Positions 36,501 through 47,687 are shown, counted from the first letter of the stretch. The stretch is 64,000 nt of DNA from Apostichopus japonicus (GCF_037975245.1 NC_092577.1:27651398-27715397), one strand, 5' to 3'. A program made the numbers and translations. Notes: generated from the letters alone by a model not told the origin.

Positions 36501-39500
36501 TCATTTGTCGTTTCAAGGTGTCAAGGCCTTTCTCCTAACTCAAACCCCTGTGGGCTACCGGTAGGTTTGTAGGATATGCCCACATGTGGACTTAAATAGC
36601 ATTAGAGGAAGGGGATGGAAGACTAACACGCATCGATGTTTCGGTAATGGTCCAAATTGGTGGCTCGGTGCTAATTAGGCCATTTATTGGGTTTTTTGAG
36701 GCAGCTGTCATCAGAATCTGGGTTTTTGTGCCAATCGATGACCGATAACATGTATTGGTATGTAAATTTCTTCTTCATATATCTAGCAACACTCTAAAAA
36801 CAAATGAGTGGATTTCATTCCATTGGGGTGATCACTCGGCGCACTTCAAATTAAGAGTGAAATTTAACTCTATTGGAGTTATCCCTCACTCCTAATATGA
36901 GTGAATATAACTCTATTAGGAGTCAAGATTTACTCCAATGGAGTGGAAATTCACTCTTATACCGGAATGTGCTCAGTGATCACTCCCATGGAGTGAAATT
37001 CACCTATGTTTTTATCAGTACAGTACAGTGCATATCATCATAGACGTACTACGTACGTTCGTATATCAGACGCACTCAATACCCACGATACGATATGGTC
37101 CTGGAGAAATAATTTCCACTCATCATTTTTTAAGGCGATACAGTAGTGAGTAGTGAACAGGCATAGCCGCATGTTTGCAGGAATTTCAGAATTACCAATA
37201 TTTTATATCTCTACCAGTAGTGGAAAAACATGTTTCGACAGTTTCGTGGGCATAAAGTAAGTAGTTTTGTGGAATATTCAATGACATATCAGAGGCGGAT
37301 GCAGGGTTTGTGACAGGGGGGATCTGACTGGTCCAGCCGCGCCTGAACGTAAGACTATCTAAGCGGAGCGCCATCATCGGTTGGCGCGGAGCGTACAAGA
37401 AATTTTTTGGCTTTACAAACCCCCAGATGGCCGGAAACGGCACTTCCCGAGTATTCTAAGCTGCATGTACCTAGCCTGAAAATATGGATCTCATGTCTGC
37501 AATTTCTCAATTGATGAGAAAAAAACAATCTATGAAATATGGTATTACATATCAGATGAGTTGAGATGATACAAAAATCATAATGCCTTTAGCCCCCAAT
37601 CCCCTCCCGTTCCGTCACCACTGTTTGATGCAGGGCCGGATCCAGGATTTTGGAAGGGTGAGGGGTTTGCTCATGAAAAATTCGTTAGCGCATCCTAGCA
37701 GCCTACCGCTCTGTAACCTCACCGCCCAAAAAAATTTGAACACCACATCAATTTTGAAACTTTTCTGTCTGAAAATTGAGATTGTAAGACATTTTTGGCA
37801 CGTGTAGCACGCGTGCACACTATAGTTCATTTGACGGAAAAGACACACCTGGCTGACTTGTGAGGATAACCGCTTTTCTGACGTCCTACATGTTTAAAAT
37901 TGGCGTTTAATTTAATTATTTTTTTCTCTCTCTTTTTTTTCTCTTTTTTTTGGCCAAGAGCAGGGGGGGGGGTCCGGACCCCCTGGACCCCCTGGATCCG
38001 CACCTGCATATATTTATTTGACTCGAGGCAATATATGAATACCTGATACCTCGGCTCAGTACAAACGGTGCCAATCTTTTGATAGATTGTTGCGCTAGGT
38101 GGAAGCACTGAACATATTCAGCAGATATCGATATCGCGCAGCACAACAAGGTTCGTGGTGTATGGTCGCAATCGTCGCATCGACCATTGCCATGCCATGC
38201 TGTGTGACCATTCTCATGATTACTACAGATATTGTATTATTCTTATTCTACCAGATGCAGACGAGAAAATTGTGTAACTCTATTTCCCAAATTATTGAAC
38301 AACAAATATTAGTGAATCGCACTTATTTTTTTTTTTACAACATTTTTTTTTACCCCATTCCCAGTGGGGGGGCCAGTGGGGGGGCCAGCCGATTTCATGG
38401 GGGGGCCTCGGCCCCCCCTGGCCCCCCCGTAGCTACGCCACTGCTGAACATGACTAGATTTACTGGTGCTGACAGAGTATATTGGATTTAACGTAAATAG
38501 AGTTTGCATCTAATGAACAATGTGAGACTCATTCATCATTATTGAAGTGAGTTCATGATCTTGTAAACAATATGAAAATTGTAGCAGTTTGTGACTAGGA
38601 CATTAGGCAATATATACAGTCTTAAAGAGTCTGATGAATTTTAGACAAACACAAATTAGGGATATTTGCTGATTAGATCGTCAGCGGTAATGACAGTCTT
38701 AGTAAAGACGGACATGTTACAGACCTGTCAACCTGTTTGACCCCAAAATAGGGAGAATAACATTTTTCAGGGCCAAAAAATAGGGAGAACAAGGGGAAAA
38801 TAGGGAGGTTAGCAATTTTCGACTGAAATGATATAAATACTCCTAAATAAGTTTAGTCTACTTATGCAATACAGTGAGAGAATCATCCAATCAGTGTTTC
38901 TTGTTGTAGTTTACAGCAGCTCGCTTCACTTTCTCCAGGGTTTCTTTAGTACGCTTCCATTTGAAACAGGGAACAGTGGACTCTGGGTACTGTGACTTCA
39001 TGGCTAGTATGCTAGATAGAGTCCCATCAAGCTTGAGACTTGACCAACTGTCTGTCTTGTTCTTGCGAACTACACTGAATAGCCGTTCCTGTTCAGTGTA
39101 ACTGTGGGAAATGACTAATAATTACTAAGCATAGGACTAACTGTTGGCTATTTTCAGAAATGTCGCAAGTGATGAAACAGTGAAAAACCGGGAGATTAGA
39201 ATATGAAACCGGGAGATTCCGTTAAAAACTGGGAGAGTTGACGGGTCTGATGTTTCCACCCAATATTCGTTTGTTCTTTTAGGTGCTAATATGACACAGA
39301 GTGGGTCCATCAAGGGCATGTTGTATATGCCCTGTTTCTATCCAGCAGCCCTGACAATCGTCGTAGGAAGCGGTTGCCTTGGTTTCCTGGATCCAACTTT
39401 GTCTCCTCATCTAACTTCTGTAAGTCCTTGTGTTGATTTACCGTTCATCATTTTACATGTTCTGTCATATTCTTCATTTTATGTACCGACCAGTGGCGGA

Positions 39501-42500
39501 GCGTCCATACAGTCAGGGGGGCCGAGCACCCCCCCCCTGACGGACTCAAATGGACTGCTGGCTCCCTTTGCAGCATTTTACCACTTTTTACTGATTTGCA
39601 ATTATTGACTTTTTTTATTGCGCTCTCATCTACCTATTGACATTTGTCACATTATCTGCAAATTAGCAAGGCCCGGAAAGTGTCATTTCTGGCAATCTAG
39701 GGAGTATCTTTACTCAAAAAAATTCTGTATGCTCCGCGCCAACCTGTGGTGGCGCTCCGCTTAGATAGTGTCGAAAGCGCCCCTACAGACCATTCTCGCC
39801 CCCCCTGACCAATACCCCTAGCTCCGCCTCTGCAACCGATGTAGAGATGAGAAGAAGACTCTGTCACAAATGATGAAAGAGTCCGATCGAAATACCATTC
39901 ATGTTCAGAAAGTGTCGATGGCCAAAATATAAATAGAAATAAACTTAAGTCAAATTCTGTCAATTTGGACACACTGTTATATTGTATTAGCATCATTATT
40001 TTTGAAACAGCAAAAGCGTTATTGCTTGTGAATAAAAATTCTTCGCTCGTTCAAGTCATTGATAATTTTATCCTGTCGGTTTTCTGTTTCTGAGTTTATG
40101 TTAAATTATGCATCAATTTGCTGAATAGCTCTTGAAAACCCTTCAATGCCACTTTCCAGTTTGCATCCAATAAAACTTGGGTGTGTACCCTGGTTACTTG
40201 GTGTGAAATATACTTTTGGTTTCTGTCTGGTACCCCCCCAACCCCCCCAGCAAATAAATGGTTATACAGGGATTACCACCAACTAGGGGACTGGATACCT
40301 CAGTTGGTACAGGAACTTGTAACCCTGAGAGCACTGGTTCGAATCCTGTGCTAGCCTATATCTTTCTGCTAATTCAAAAGTCATGTATCATTTCCCTGTC
40401 AGTTTCTGTTCATGATTTACTCAAAGGACAAAAAATATTGATGATTTGGTGAACGTTTTCATTCCTTCATGATGTGAAGGTTATTTTGTTTGTTAAAACT
40501 GTTTTCCTTGCAGTTCTCATTAAGCCCATCTTTGATTGGTGTGGTTTTCTTACTGATTGGAGGTCTCTATGCTCTTACTCAACCATTGTGGGGATATCTT
40601 GCAGATAAGAAGGTAGGTACTATTTGCCAGTATTTCTTTTATCAGACATTTCAGTTAATTCTGTGATAATATGTGCTGTTGGACCACAATTTCTAGTCCA
40701 TTTCACTGAAAATTGCTCGAGTGATATCATGTATACTCAATCTGGTAAAGGAAAATGATATGAGAGTAGCTAGGCTAACAATAGCTTAATTGTGTACAGT
40801 TGGATAACTTCACTGAACTTACATTAATTGGAAGTCTGGTGAGTCTAGTGAGCTAACTGATTTATAACACTGCATCTTTCAGAGGAACACCAGGTTCATG
40901 ATGGTAATTGGGCTGTGGTTCTCAACAGTGTGTTACTTGCTGCTTGGACCATCTCCATTGCTAAAGTTACCAAAGTAAGTCATAGTAGAACACACAAATC
41001 ATAATAACCATCACTAACATCAACTCTATAGTCAGCTTTCATGATGTATTTGTGATCTTATTACTAACAGATCTCGCCACTAAATCTTGTCAAAACCAGA
41101 GCTCTGCCTGGATTCAACATATAAGGTTGTAATGTAAACAGGATTGTCAAAGTTTGACTCACTTTGTCTCTGGCACCCCTGTGTATAAAATAGGGATCAG
41201 CGCTGTAATGATGTCACTGTTCCTCTTTCTCTCCCCGGTGTCTTGGGTTTTTCTTCTACTCCCTCCTATTCTCCTTTCTCTTCTTTTCCCTTCCTTCCTT
41301 TCCTTCCTCCTCTTTTTCCCCCTCTGGTTTCCCTTTCTTCTTCTCTCTTTTTTCTCTCCTCTTTTTCAAGTTTCAAGTTTATTTTCCACTTTCCATATGT
41401 ATAAACAGTTACAGAGTCAATGAGTGATTTACTCACAATATGATAAAATAACAATAAACAAAGTTCAAAATATGTTATAATGGAAGTGGGGGAACCAGAA
41501 GTAAGTAGAGACTTTTCGAGTCTGGACCCTTAACAAACAAAAGAGAATTTCAAAAATCACATAAGTACAGAGAGAGTAGAGAGATAAGGAGATTTTCTAT
41601 CCCGGGGGCACGCGCCCCCATCGCTCCCCCCTGGATATGCCCCTGGAATCATTTTTCCTTTAATCCATTTGTGAGATTATCTATTGCACATTTAACTAAC
41701 CATGTCAGTGGTTGGCAGAATATCTTTCTGTGTGTGTAGTTTGTGATATGACTTCCCTGCTAAGCCATGATTGTTTACAATACACTTTCCCTCATAACTA
41801 GGATTCTGGATTGTTCCTAGTGATTGTTTCACTGTTATCAACTACTACTGGTTAATATACAAATGTCTCAGCTAATTTTCTTTTTTTCCTATTTTTGTAC
41901 TTTTAAACTGTATTTGTTTTTGCAGTGAGCTGTGGATTGTAATAGTTGGCATAGGGATGACTGGTTTCTGTCTCGGTTGTGCACTGATGCCAGCGTTCTT
42001 AGATCTATTCATATCTGCTCGGTATGTAAAGTTTCTTTGCAAAGTTTCTCTAACAACCTAGCGTCATTCCTTATAATTAAATCTCCGTTGTTTTGTATAG
42101 TATGTGTGGCAAGGTGTTTAAATTACACTCATTTACAGTTGATATTGATTATGAATTTCACTGGAGAGAGCTGTTACTGAGGATAGGCTACAGTGTTCTA
42201 TTGTTTCATCATTTTTGTATATATTATAGGACATGTAATTGATTCTAATAAATCTTTGACTTTTCAGTACTGCAGTGTGGTTAGTTGGTAATGTTTAGGC
42301 TAACAAGCAGTTGTATAACAGTAAATAAAACCATCTGCCTCTTGTATGTGTGTATGTGTATATGTATGTATGTATGTATTTTGATCCTCCTGCAAGCAGG
42401 AACTCGCTAAGAAGCCTCATTGGCTTATCAAAGCCGCAAGCTGACCGAAGTCAGTCTCTTACATTCATATTTAACGTCCATGATTGTCAATTGTCAACAA

Positions 42501-45500
42501 CTCTGTAACTGGACGACATACATTAATCTTGGAGAAACCCGAACCGGGGACCTTATGATTGAAAGGCACCGGCATTAACCACTGAGCTAACACTCCACAA
42601 TTTTTCATCAGTTTGTCTCTTTTTACTTTATTCAGATGGTATGGCTATCCAGACGATCTGGCTACTCAAGGTGTCGTTTCTGGTCTCTTCAACAGTTGTT
42701 TTTCTCTCGGGTTTGTCAGCAGTCAATGATCTAGTATTTATTCATAGCTCTCTCTCTCTGCCAGCAGTGCTTATTGCTCATTAAGTTTCTGAACGTACCA
42801 ATTGCTATTTAACTTTATTAATAGCCCCACTGACTTATACACTCCATCATTAATATAATGTGGTCTCTAAGTCTTTGTAGAAGTTCTCCGCACCCTACCC
42901 ATCGTTTGATGCCTGACAAGTTAGCCTTACATGGCACCATCAATTTTCTGTATCATGACCATGAAGATGTTTCTTTACGAGAGCCTAAAGTTTCAGTCGC
43001 TTGTAAAAAAAACTCTTTACTCAGTAGTAAGCAATTTTCATACGCTGCTCCTGGGAAGCCTAAAGTGATCTAAAATAACCTCAACTGACCAAATGTTTGC
43101 ACTACATCTACGTCCATTTGTGTACCCTGATATTCAAGCCACAAAAGACAGATTTTGTTTTCATAACATATGACAAAGATGTTCTCCCGCTGCTTTTAAG
43201 CACTTTACCTGAGGAAAAACTCTCTGGCGGTTTGATACCTTGATTGCTCTCTGGTTCTATTATGCACAAACTGCTTTTAGTTTGACATTATTTTCAAATA
43301 CATTAATTGCTATCTAATGATGAGTTAAGCTTATTGCTGTCTTGCTCCATACCTGGCATATTTGCTGGCTTAAATGTTATTTTGTTATAATAATTTCTCG
43401 GTAACTCTATCCTTGATAGTTTGATATATTAGATATTTGATGTATTTTATAATTCATAGAATTTTGCAAATGCAAGTGAGGAATTATAAGTAAAAAGCTA
43501 TTCATAGATTATAAACTGTTTATAAGTACCTACAACTTGAAAGGCCTGTGTTAATTGGTAGCCAACATATTGTTCCTTTTTACAGAGGTTTCATAGGACC
43601 ATTACTGGGAGGATACTTGGTCGATCAGTATAATTTTCAGTGGACATCAACAATATTTGCTTTCGCAAACCTGAGTGTGATGTTACTTCTGTGTGTGTTT
43701 GGTCTCTGGGAATTCAGGTGTGGCAAAGGGTAAGAATCATCTTGGTATGTCAATAACCTATTAGAATAGGGAATTGCAAAGGAGAGGGGGAGGTGGGAGG
43801 GAGGGAGGGAGGGAGGTAGTACACCAATATATTAAAGTGGTATAGGTTTAGTATTTGGCAGGAGAGGGGATTTGTAGGACAGAGACTGCATGGTGAGCAC
43901 TTGTCATGTGAGTAATGCATGGCGAGCACTTGTCATGTGAGTACTGCATGGCGAGAACTTGTCATGTGAGTACTGCCTGGTGAGCACTTGTCAAGTGAGT
44001 ATTGCATGGCAAGCACTTGTCATGTGAGTACTGCATGGTGAGCACTCGTCATGTGAGTACTGCATCGTGAGCACTTGTCATGTGAGTACTGCATGGTGAG
44101 CACTCGTCATGTGAGTACTGCATGGTGAGCACTTGTCATGTGAGTACTGCATGGCGAGCACTTTTCATGTGAGTACTGCATGGCGAGCACTTTTCATGTG
44201 AGTACTGCAATGGGAGCAATCATCATGTGAGTACTACATGGCAAGCACTCGTCATGTCAGTACTGCATGGCGAGCACTCATCATGTGAGTACTGCATGGT
44301 GAGCACTTGTCATGTGAGTACTGCATGGCGAGCACTTTTCATGTGAGTACTGCATGGTGAGCACTTTTCATGTGAGTACTGCATGGTGAGCACTTTTCAT
44401 GTGAGTACTGCATAGCGTGCACTTGTCCTGTGAGTACTGCATGACGAGCACTCGTCATGTGAGTACTGCAAGGCGAGCACTTGTCATGTGAGTACTTTGA
44501 CATGGATGGCATGGGTTGGTATATGGGGGGAGGGGTTGATTTAGGGAATATAAAAGGTGGTGATGGATTAGAGATGTATAATATTCAGTGTTGGATTTTC
44601 AGGAATTTGAGAAGGTTGTCCGAAGGACTACCAGTTTCAAGGATTTTCAAATATTTGGTAGTCCTGCAAAAAACTTGGTAGTCCTTCCAAATTTTCTACC
44701 AAAATTGAAAATGAACACAAATAATACAAAACAAAACATTTTGGTGCTCAATCTCATGATTGTGTCAACCAAAGCTTTATTAGTTTAGCATATAACCATG
44801 TTATTGTGTACTGTTTTCAAAAAGTGTTTGCACGTGGTATTCGGGTAGCCGGATACCCGCCAGACGCGATACTACCCGGTTCCTTATTTATTACCCAATT
44901 AATACACTGTGATTTTTTTTTTGGCAAACCTATGGTTAGGCAAGATATTCCCATTGAGTTATGCTACCATGTGGTCTAAGATAACAGCAATAACGAAAGT
45001 ATTCCAGCATTGTTACGAACACAGGATTCTGGGTACGGGACGCAATGTTTTGGCCAGGGACGCAAAATCTTCAAATTGCTTGCAATCTCCAAGTACACAC
45101 TCACAACTAGGTCAACGGAAACAAAACAAAACATATTTTTGAATGAACATCTTCATTATTTCTTCTTCTGACAAGAATCAAAAGTTCTCCTACTCCTACA
45201 GATCATTGAATTTGTTTGAAAATAAATATATCATAACAATCAACCGCAAGGTACAGGGCTACCAAAACTTCATTACAGAGATTTTCATGCTAAAATTAGA
45301 CAATGATGCTTTACCAAGATTCCCGTGATTTGATTGGCTAATAGTCCCTACCGATTGTGTGCAAACATTCTTGCATTTTTAGTGCGCAATGAACACGAAG
45401 TAACTTGTTTAACAACAATTACTTGCAACGTTTACTTTTCCCTGTGTAGAGATAACGAAGCTTGTGGTAAAGACTATCATATGTCTGCACTCAAATATCA

Positions 45501-47687
45501 TACCGTTAGGGCTTGTCTTATATTTGTTACATACATTTTGACAACAATCACTGGTGGTACGAAGATGCATTTGAATTGTATCTGAGACTATCACGTAGGG
45601 TTGGGCGATATATCGAAAATTATTATTATCGCGATATTTTTTTTTTTCAAAACGATATTTTTTGAGGATTGAACAAATGACGATTTCAACTTCATTTACT
45701 GACTTTTGAACTTCGAAAAAACCCGTCCTTTACAACATTGACTGTATAGAGAAAAAAACTCTGAAAATCAGTAGAGAAATTACCAATTGTGTACGAACAG
45801 TAAGTTGGTACACCTTTCAAACTTTACGAAAGATCGAGCAAAATACTTTCGAAAAATTCACGCGAAACTGGCATATCGTGCTAAATGCAACTAATGCCAT
45901 GTAAACAAGGCTCTAGTTCACCCATTTATGAATAAACATAAGTCCACATCTGGTGTGAAGCGGGGGGAAAAGAAAGTATTTTCTAGAATTTCCACAAAAA
46001 AAGGAAAAATTAATATCCTACCATAGTTAAATGTATAGTATATAGCCTAACCACTTCGTCGGTTACGGATCTCACGTAACAACAAAAATACAACTAATTG
46101 TATTTTGCGAAGTTGACGTTTTCCACAAGGACATGGGAACAATATTTAGCATTTAGTTAATCATGCCAAGTGGCCTAAAACATGGGATTAAAAGGTTTAC
46201 TTCCATAAAGATGGCCATACTTTAGCCATTGGGCCTTGATATCGTGCTATGTCTGTATGTTATAGACTGTGCCTCGTGTATCATGGGGAATAGATTGTTT
46301 TGTTCATGCGGAGGAGTCGGTTGGCTTGAGGTGTGTTTTACCTACCTTTATGTTACGGGGATATTTACCTACTTTTCTTGAACGTCTAAGATAATATTTC
46401 GCATAACTTTACCGATCCTTTACTGACTGACCTTATTAATTCTAGAGTGGAGCCAAAATAGTTTACTACATGAAAACTTTGTTGGAAACGTGCCAAAAAT
46501 GTTAGGGGTAAACACTGCAGTTGTAAACTGATGTACGTATGGTGCACGTTGTTCATTGTAAGGCAGTCTAGAAACTGGGCTTTGCCGAACGTAGTTTGTT
46601 TCATAATATCGACAGTTTTGTTGTAGCTTTTTAAAGATTGTAAAACAGATTTAATCTCTTTTCATTTTATCACGTAATATAGCTGCTCTAACTTGTCATT
46701 TTAAAAATTTCATCAGTTTCCGTTTCGTGACAATTTAAATTAAAAAGTTGTCAGTATTTTTTTCGCTAATAACATTACTGTATTCCATGGATACCTTACA
46801 ACTGCGTCACAAATTCAGCGGTATAGGCTAGATTTCCCCAATTGACTTAGTGTGCTGTTAGGCAACCATGTGGTCGAAGATAACAGCAATACTTAAAGTA
46901 TTCCATGGATATCTTATAACTGCGTCACAAATTCGGCAGTGTAGGCTAGATTTCCCCCATTGTCCAGCAATGCATTTTCACTCGGCCTATAGACTGTCAG
47001 TGTCTGATCGAATGTTTTTACAACACCGTACAAAATGCATTGCACTGACATTTAGCCACAAGTCTCATTTGTTTTCTGGGTACATCATTAGAGACTAACG
47101 TTAGGCGACTTTATTAGTGAACAGAATTTTTTCTAACGATGTTGTAAAGTTAATATTTCGCGCATGTTTTTAAATAATTCATGTTTGGTTTGGGTGTTAT
47201 TCAGAAAGTATTTAATTAAATTGACTTTCGTTTTTAATGAAATATAATTAGGCTCAATAATTCTTCAAAGCCTTCATATTTTTTTGGTCGTCCGAAGGAC
47301 TACCAAGCACACAACATTTTGAAAGATTTGGTAGTCCGACGTAATTTCTAGTCGTCACGGACGACCGTGAAAGTCCTACACTGATATTGGTACAGGGCTA
47401 GTTGATTTTGGTGGAGACGTTGCATGTATGAGGATGGTAGGATATGTGGGATAGAGCCTAATGAGTGCATAAATCTAAAAGTTACATAAATTCATCTTTA
47501 TTGTACCTGACTCACTTCAATTTGATGTATCACGTTCACATCTTTGAATTGAATTTTTGGAATACTTTTCAGACGAAGACCTCCATGGATCTGGCTAGGT
47601 GATTCACCGAGGGAAGAAGAAAACGATCCTTTGCTTGGAAATGGTGTGACCACTCCAGCTATACAAGAGAAACTAGTAAATGCATAG
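24529..47687 (+). CDS. SLC18B1-like: SLC18B1-like vesicular (polyamine) transporter, complete 13-exon gene
   Basis: Major facilitator superfamily antiporter of the SLC18 vesicular amine family; vertebrate SLC18B1 loads polyamines into vesicles using the proton gradient. Coding exons: 24529-24678, 29352-29447, 30277-30350, 33364-33511, 33926-33994, 34791-34878, 39283-39419, 40514-40612, 40883-40974, 41926-42021, 42636-42710, 43586-43729, 47573-47687. All junctions are GT-AG, phases agree, and the sum is 461 codons including TAG, giving 460 residues (human SLC18B1 is about the same length). The ATG has a strong Kozak context (GCCATGG) and follows an acceptor at 24510-24511, so a non-coding leader exon is expected upstream. 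Visible features: polar N-terminus, TM1 IIFCGIAAAYVFNVMSFSI, motif-A-like SPLFGKYLPVLGAKYLFLAG, AxxGPxxGS-type GLMIGPPIGSLFYS, second motif-A PLWGYLADKKRNTRF, GPLLGGYLVDQYNFQW near TM11, and a cytosolic tail with ENDPLL, an acidic dileucine sorting signal. Introns are crowded with repeats. A candidate AATAAA is at 48473. Confidence 0.93.
24679..26254. other. Transporter intron 1, first part, unique sequence
   Basis: No conserved exon or known repeat was recognised apart from a short G-run near 24805. Confidence 0.5.
26255..27185. repeat. CA-rich minisatellite with ~155-190-bp higher-order unit
   Basis: A ~30-bp motif of ACACACCCTCAGAGAGAAAG type is arranged in larger repeats. The marker CCTCCATGRCACACGCACC occurs at about 26462, 26652, 26844, 26999 and 27159, giving spacings of 190, 192, 155 and 160 bp. 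It lies in transporter intron 1. Confidence 0.9.
27186..27979. other. Intron 1 sequence, no recognised feature
   Basis: I see no repeat family or exon-like segment. Confidence 0.5.
27980..28301. mobile_element. 306-bp hAT-type MITE
   Basis: Terminal inverted repeats CAGGCGCGTAGCCA (27988) and TGGCTATGCGCCTG (ending 28293) are flanked by AGTCAGTG and ACTCTGTG, an 8-bp target duplication with two mismatches. Inside is a C-run and a GCGCCAACTCATGGTGGCGC module that recurs in other elements of the window. Confidence 0.7.
28302..29039. other. Intron 1 sequence, no recognised feature
   Basis: AT-rich, with no convincing exon; an AATAAAA-rich run occurs at about 28975-28997. Confidence 0.45.
29040..29255. 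mobile_element. Inverted repeat of Penelope-like type with hammerhead-like core
   Basis: Two inverted arms of about 60 bp (29044-29105 and 29178-29252) contain GGTTGGCCTGACGTTTTGAT / ATCGAAACGTCAGGCCAACC and AGATCCTGCTAGGATC, separated by ~70 bp. The phrase TTTGAAGAAGATCCTGCTAG followed by GATCGAAACGTC has the order of a minimal hammerhead ribozyme: near-CUGANGA, stem II GATCC/GGATC, GAAAC, GUC. Such motifs are known at the termini of Penelope-like retroelements. The first core box has T instead of C, so activity is doubtful. Confidence 0.45.
29793..30165 (-). mobile_element. TTAA-flanked MITE, copy C
   Basis: TTAA at 29793-29796 and 30162-30165. Termini read GGTGTGAAGACTCGCGC and GGGGCGAGTCTTCAATTGCC. 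It lies in transporter intron 2, 110 bp upstream of exon 3. Confidence 0.85.
31360..32150. repeat. 34-bp minisatellite, about 23 copies
   Basis: Units contain CATCATGTAATGTAGGCTCT followed by AAATCTACATGACC. Units near both ends are more degenerate (CATACTCCATGATGT). It is in transporter intron 3. The unit contains the imperfect palindrome CATNATGTAATG. Confidence 0.95.
32480..33330. other. GC-richer, unassigned segment in intron 3
   Basis: The segment is clearly less AT-rich than its surroundings and contains an open frame 32408-32815 with a Pro/Ala-rich middle and a Lys/Gly-rich end (KSGPGKGKGVLLKAPPEAVL). This could be part of a retroelement gag-like protein, but I recognise no zinc knuckle, protease or RT motif. 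Further stops follow from 32813. Confidence 0.3.
33640..33862. repeat. TTATAT-rich low-complexity tract
   Basis: A nearly pure A/T microsatellite of TATTAT/TTATATAT type in transporter intron 4. The open frames across it (Ile/Tyr/Leu-rich) are compositional artefacts. Confidence 0.95.
34611..34694 (+). pseudogene. Possible THAP-domain start fragment
   Basis: From ATG 34611 the frame reads MPTNCVLGGCKNTSENQNFS and then SPCMVFRL before a stop. The MPxxCxxxGCxN pattern fits the first part of a THAP zinc finger. Nothing further of the domain is present. Confidence 0.3.
34940..35336 (+). mobile_element. TTAA-flanked MITE, copy D
   Basis: TTAA at 34940-34943 and 35333-35336. Compared with the other copies it has an extra ~30 bp around 35093-35122 containing GGGAGTTCCATAACAACTCC, with CTGAGAT repeated on either side. 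It lies in transporter intron 6. Confidence 0.9.
35337..36199. other. Intron 6 sequence, no recognised feature
   Basis: A G-rich stretch at 35970-36030 hints at a decayed hAT-type element end, but no pair of inverted repeats was found. Confidence 0.4.
36200..38451. mobile_element. 2236-bp hAT-like non-autonomous element, copy 1
   Basis: The element runs 36208-38443. Termini CAGTGGCGTAGCTA and TAGCTACGCCACTG are perfect inverted repeats, and CTGAACAT at 36200-36207 and 38444-38451 is a perfect 8-bp target duplication. G/C-runs lie just inside both ends. The interior shows two copies of an AAGCGGAGC...GGCGCGGAGCGTAC module (36290 and 37360), a cluster of ACTCC/GGAGT palindromes (36790-37010) and a possible older insertion at 37631-38007 between CAGGGCCGGATCCAGG and CCTGGATCCGCACCTG. 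Only short frames are open, with no transposase. It lies in transporter intron 6; an equal-length copy is at 51899. Confidence 0.93.
38720..39249 (-). mobile_element. 530-bp hAT remnant with internal transposase exon
   Basis: CAGACCTGTCAAC at 38720 and GTTGACGGGTCTG ending at 39249 are imperfect inverted termini. CCGGGAGATT and AATAGGGAG motifs repeat inside both ends. No clear 8-bp target duplication was found. The C-terminal exon of a hAT transposase lies within, on the minus strand. The right terminus sits 33 bp before transporter exon 7. Confidence 0.7.
38891..39104 (-). pseudogene. hAT transposase C-terminal (dimerisation) exon
   Basis: After an acceptor (CCCACAG near 39105) the frame reads TEQERLFSVVRKNKTDSWSS and LDGTLSSILAMKSQYPE, then KRTKETLEKVKRAAVNYNKK before TGA at 38893-38891. 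E-R-x-F-S-x-V-R-K-N-K-T with a following L-x-x-L-x-S-x-L-A is the hallmark of the hAT C-terminal dimerisation region. The rest of the transposase is absent. Confidence 0.7.
39483..39841. mobile_element. 343-bp hAT-type MITE
   Basis: The element runs 39491-39833. Termini CAGTGGCGGAGC and AGCTCCGCCTCTG are inverted repeats; flanking GTACCGAC and CAACCGAT could be a decayed 8-bp duplication (5 of 8 match). Inside is the GCGCCAACCTGTGGTGGCGC module and G/C-runs. It is in transporter intron 7. Confidence 0.65.
40286..40357 (+). ncRNA. tRNA-Thr-like SINE head
   Basis: The 72-nt stretch has an A-box-like TACCTCAGTTGGTAC, a CTTGTAA anticodon-loop-like segment as in tRNA-Thr(TGT), and a B box GGTTCGAATCC in the right spacing. 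Stem pairing is imperfect and no CCA or terminator context is seen, so it is taken as a tRNA-derived SINE in transporter intron 7. Confidence 0.6.
41176..41645 (+). repeat. Pyrimidine-rich dispersed repeat (partner of 51041-51300)
   Basis: CCCTGTGTATAAAATAGGGA and GCTGTAATGATGTCACTGTT, followed by CCTCTTTCTCTCC and a long C/T tract, appear in inverse orientation at 51110-51295. The segment ends in CCCTGGATATGCCCCTG, which resembles a hAT-type terminus, at about 41645. It is in transporter intron 9. Confidence 0.55.
42340..42598 (-). mobile_element. tRNA-derived SINE with ATAC-repeat tail
   Basis: Reading the minus strand, the head GTGGAGTGTTAGCTCAGTGG with A box and the B box CCCCGGTTCGGGTTTC lie ~45 nt apart. 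A body of about 130 nt follows, containing GACTTCGGTCAGCTTGCGGC, then GAGTTCCTGCTTGCAGGAGG (hairpin) and a (ATAC)n tail at 42345-42380. This is the order of a full-length SINE. It is in transporter intron 10, close to exon 11. Confidence 0.75.
42711..43585. other. Transporter intron 11, no recognised feature
   Basis: Open frames here are short and without family resemblance. Confidence 0.5.
43887..44495. repeat. 29-bp minisatellite, about 21 copies
   Basis: Units contain GAGCACTTGTCATGTGAGTA followed by CTGCATGGC/T. It lies in the last intron of the transporter; a (GGGA)n purine tract precedes it at 43786-43817. Confidence 0.95.
44586..47383. mobile_element. 2.8-kb TIR element of uncertain superfamily
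   Basis: CAGTGTTGGATTTTC at 44586 and GAAAGTCCTACACTG ending at 47383 are imperfect inverted repeats. ATATT occurs immediately outside both ends, a possible 5-bp duplication; no 8-bp one fits. GGACTACCA or its complement is repeated near both ends (44625-44697 and 47295-47340). Inside are duplicated AACCATGTGGTC/GATAACAGCAATA segments (44969, 46867) and a GGGTTGGGCGATATATCG piece at 45599 that resembles the end of another hAT-type element. No transposase was recognised. It lies in the last intron of the transporter. Confidence 0.6.

Noticed and set aside
37631-38007. Separate nested element between CAGGGCCGGATCCAGG and CCTGGATCCGCACCTG inside the hAT-like element
   Set aside because: The termini are suggestive, but no target duplication is visible, so it is mentioned only within the host element.
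40286-40357. Functional tRNA-Thr gene
   Set aside because: Acceptor and anticodon stems do not pair well and the A box is altered; a tRNA-derived SINE explains it better.
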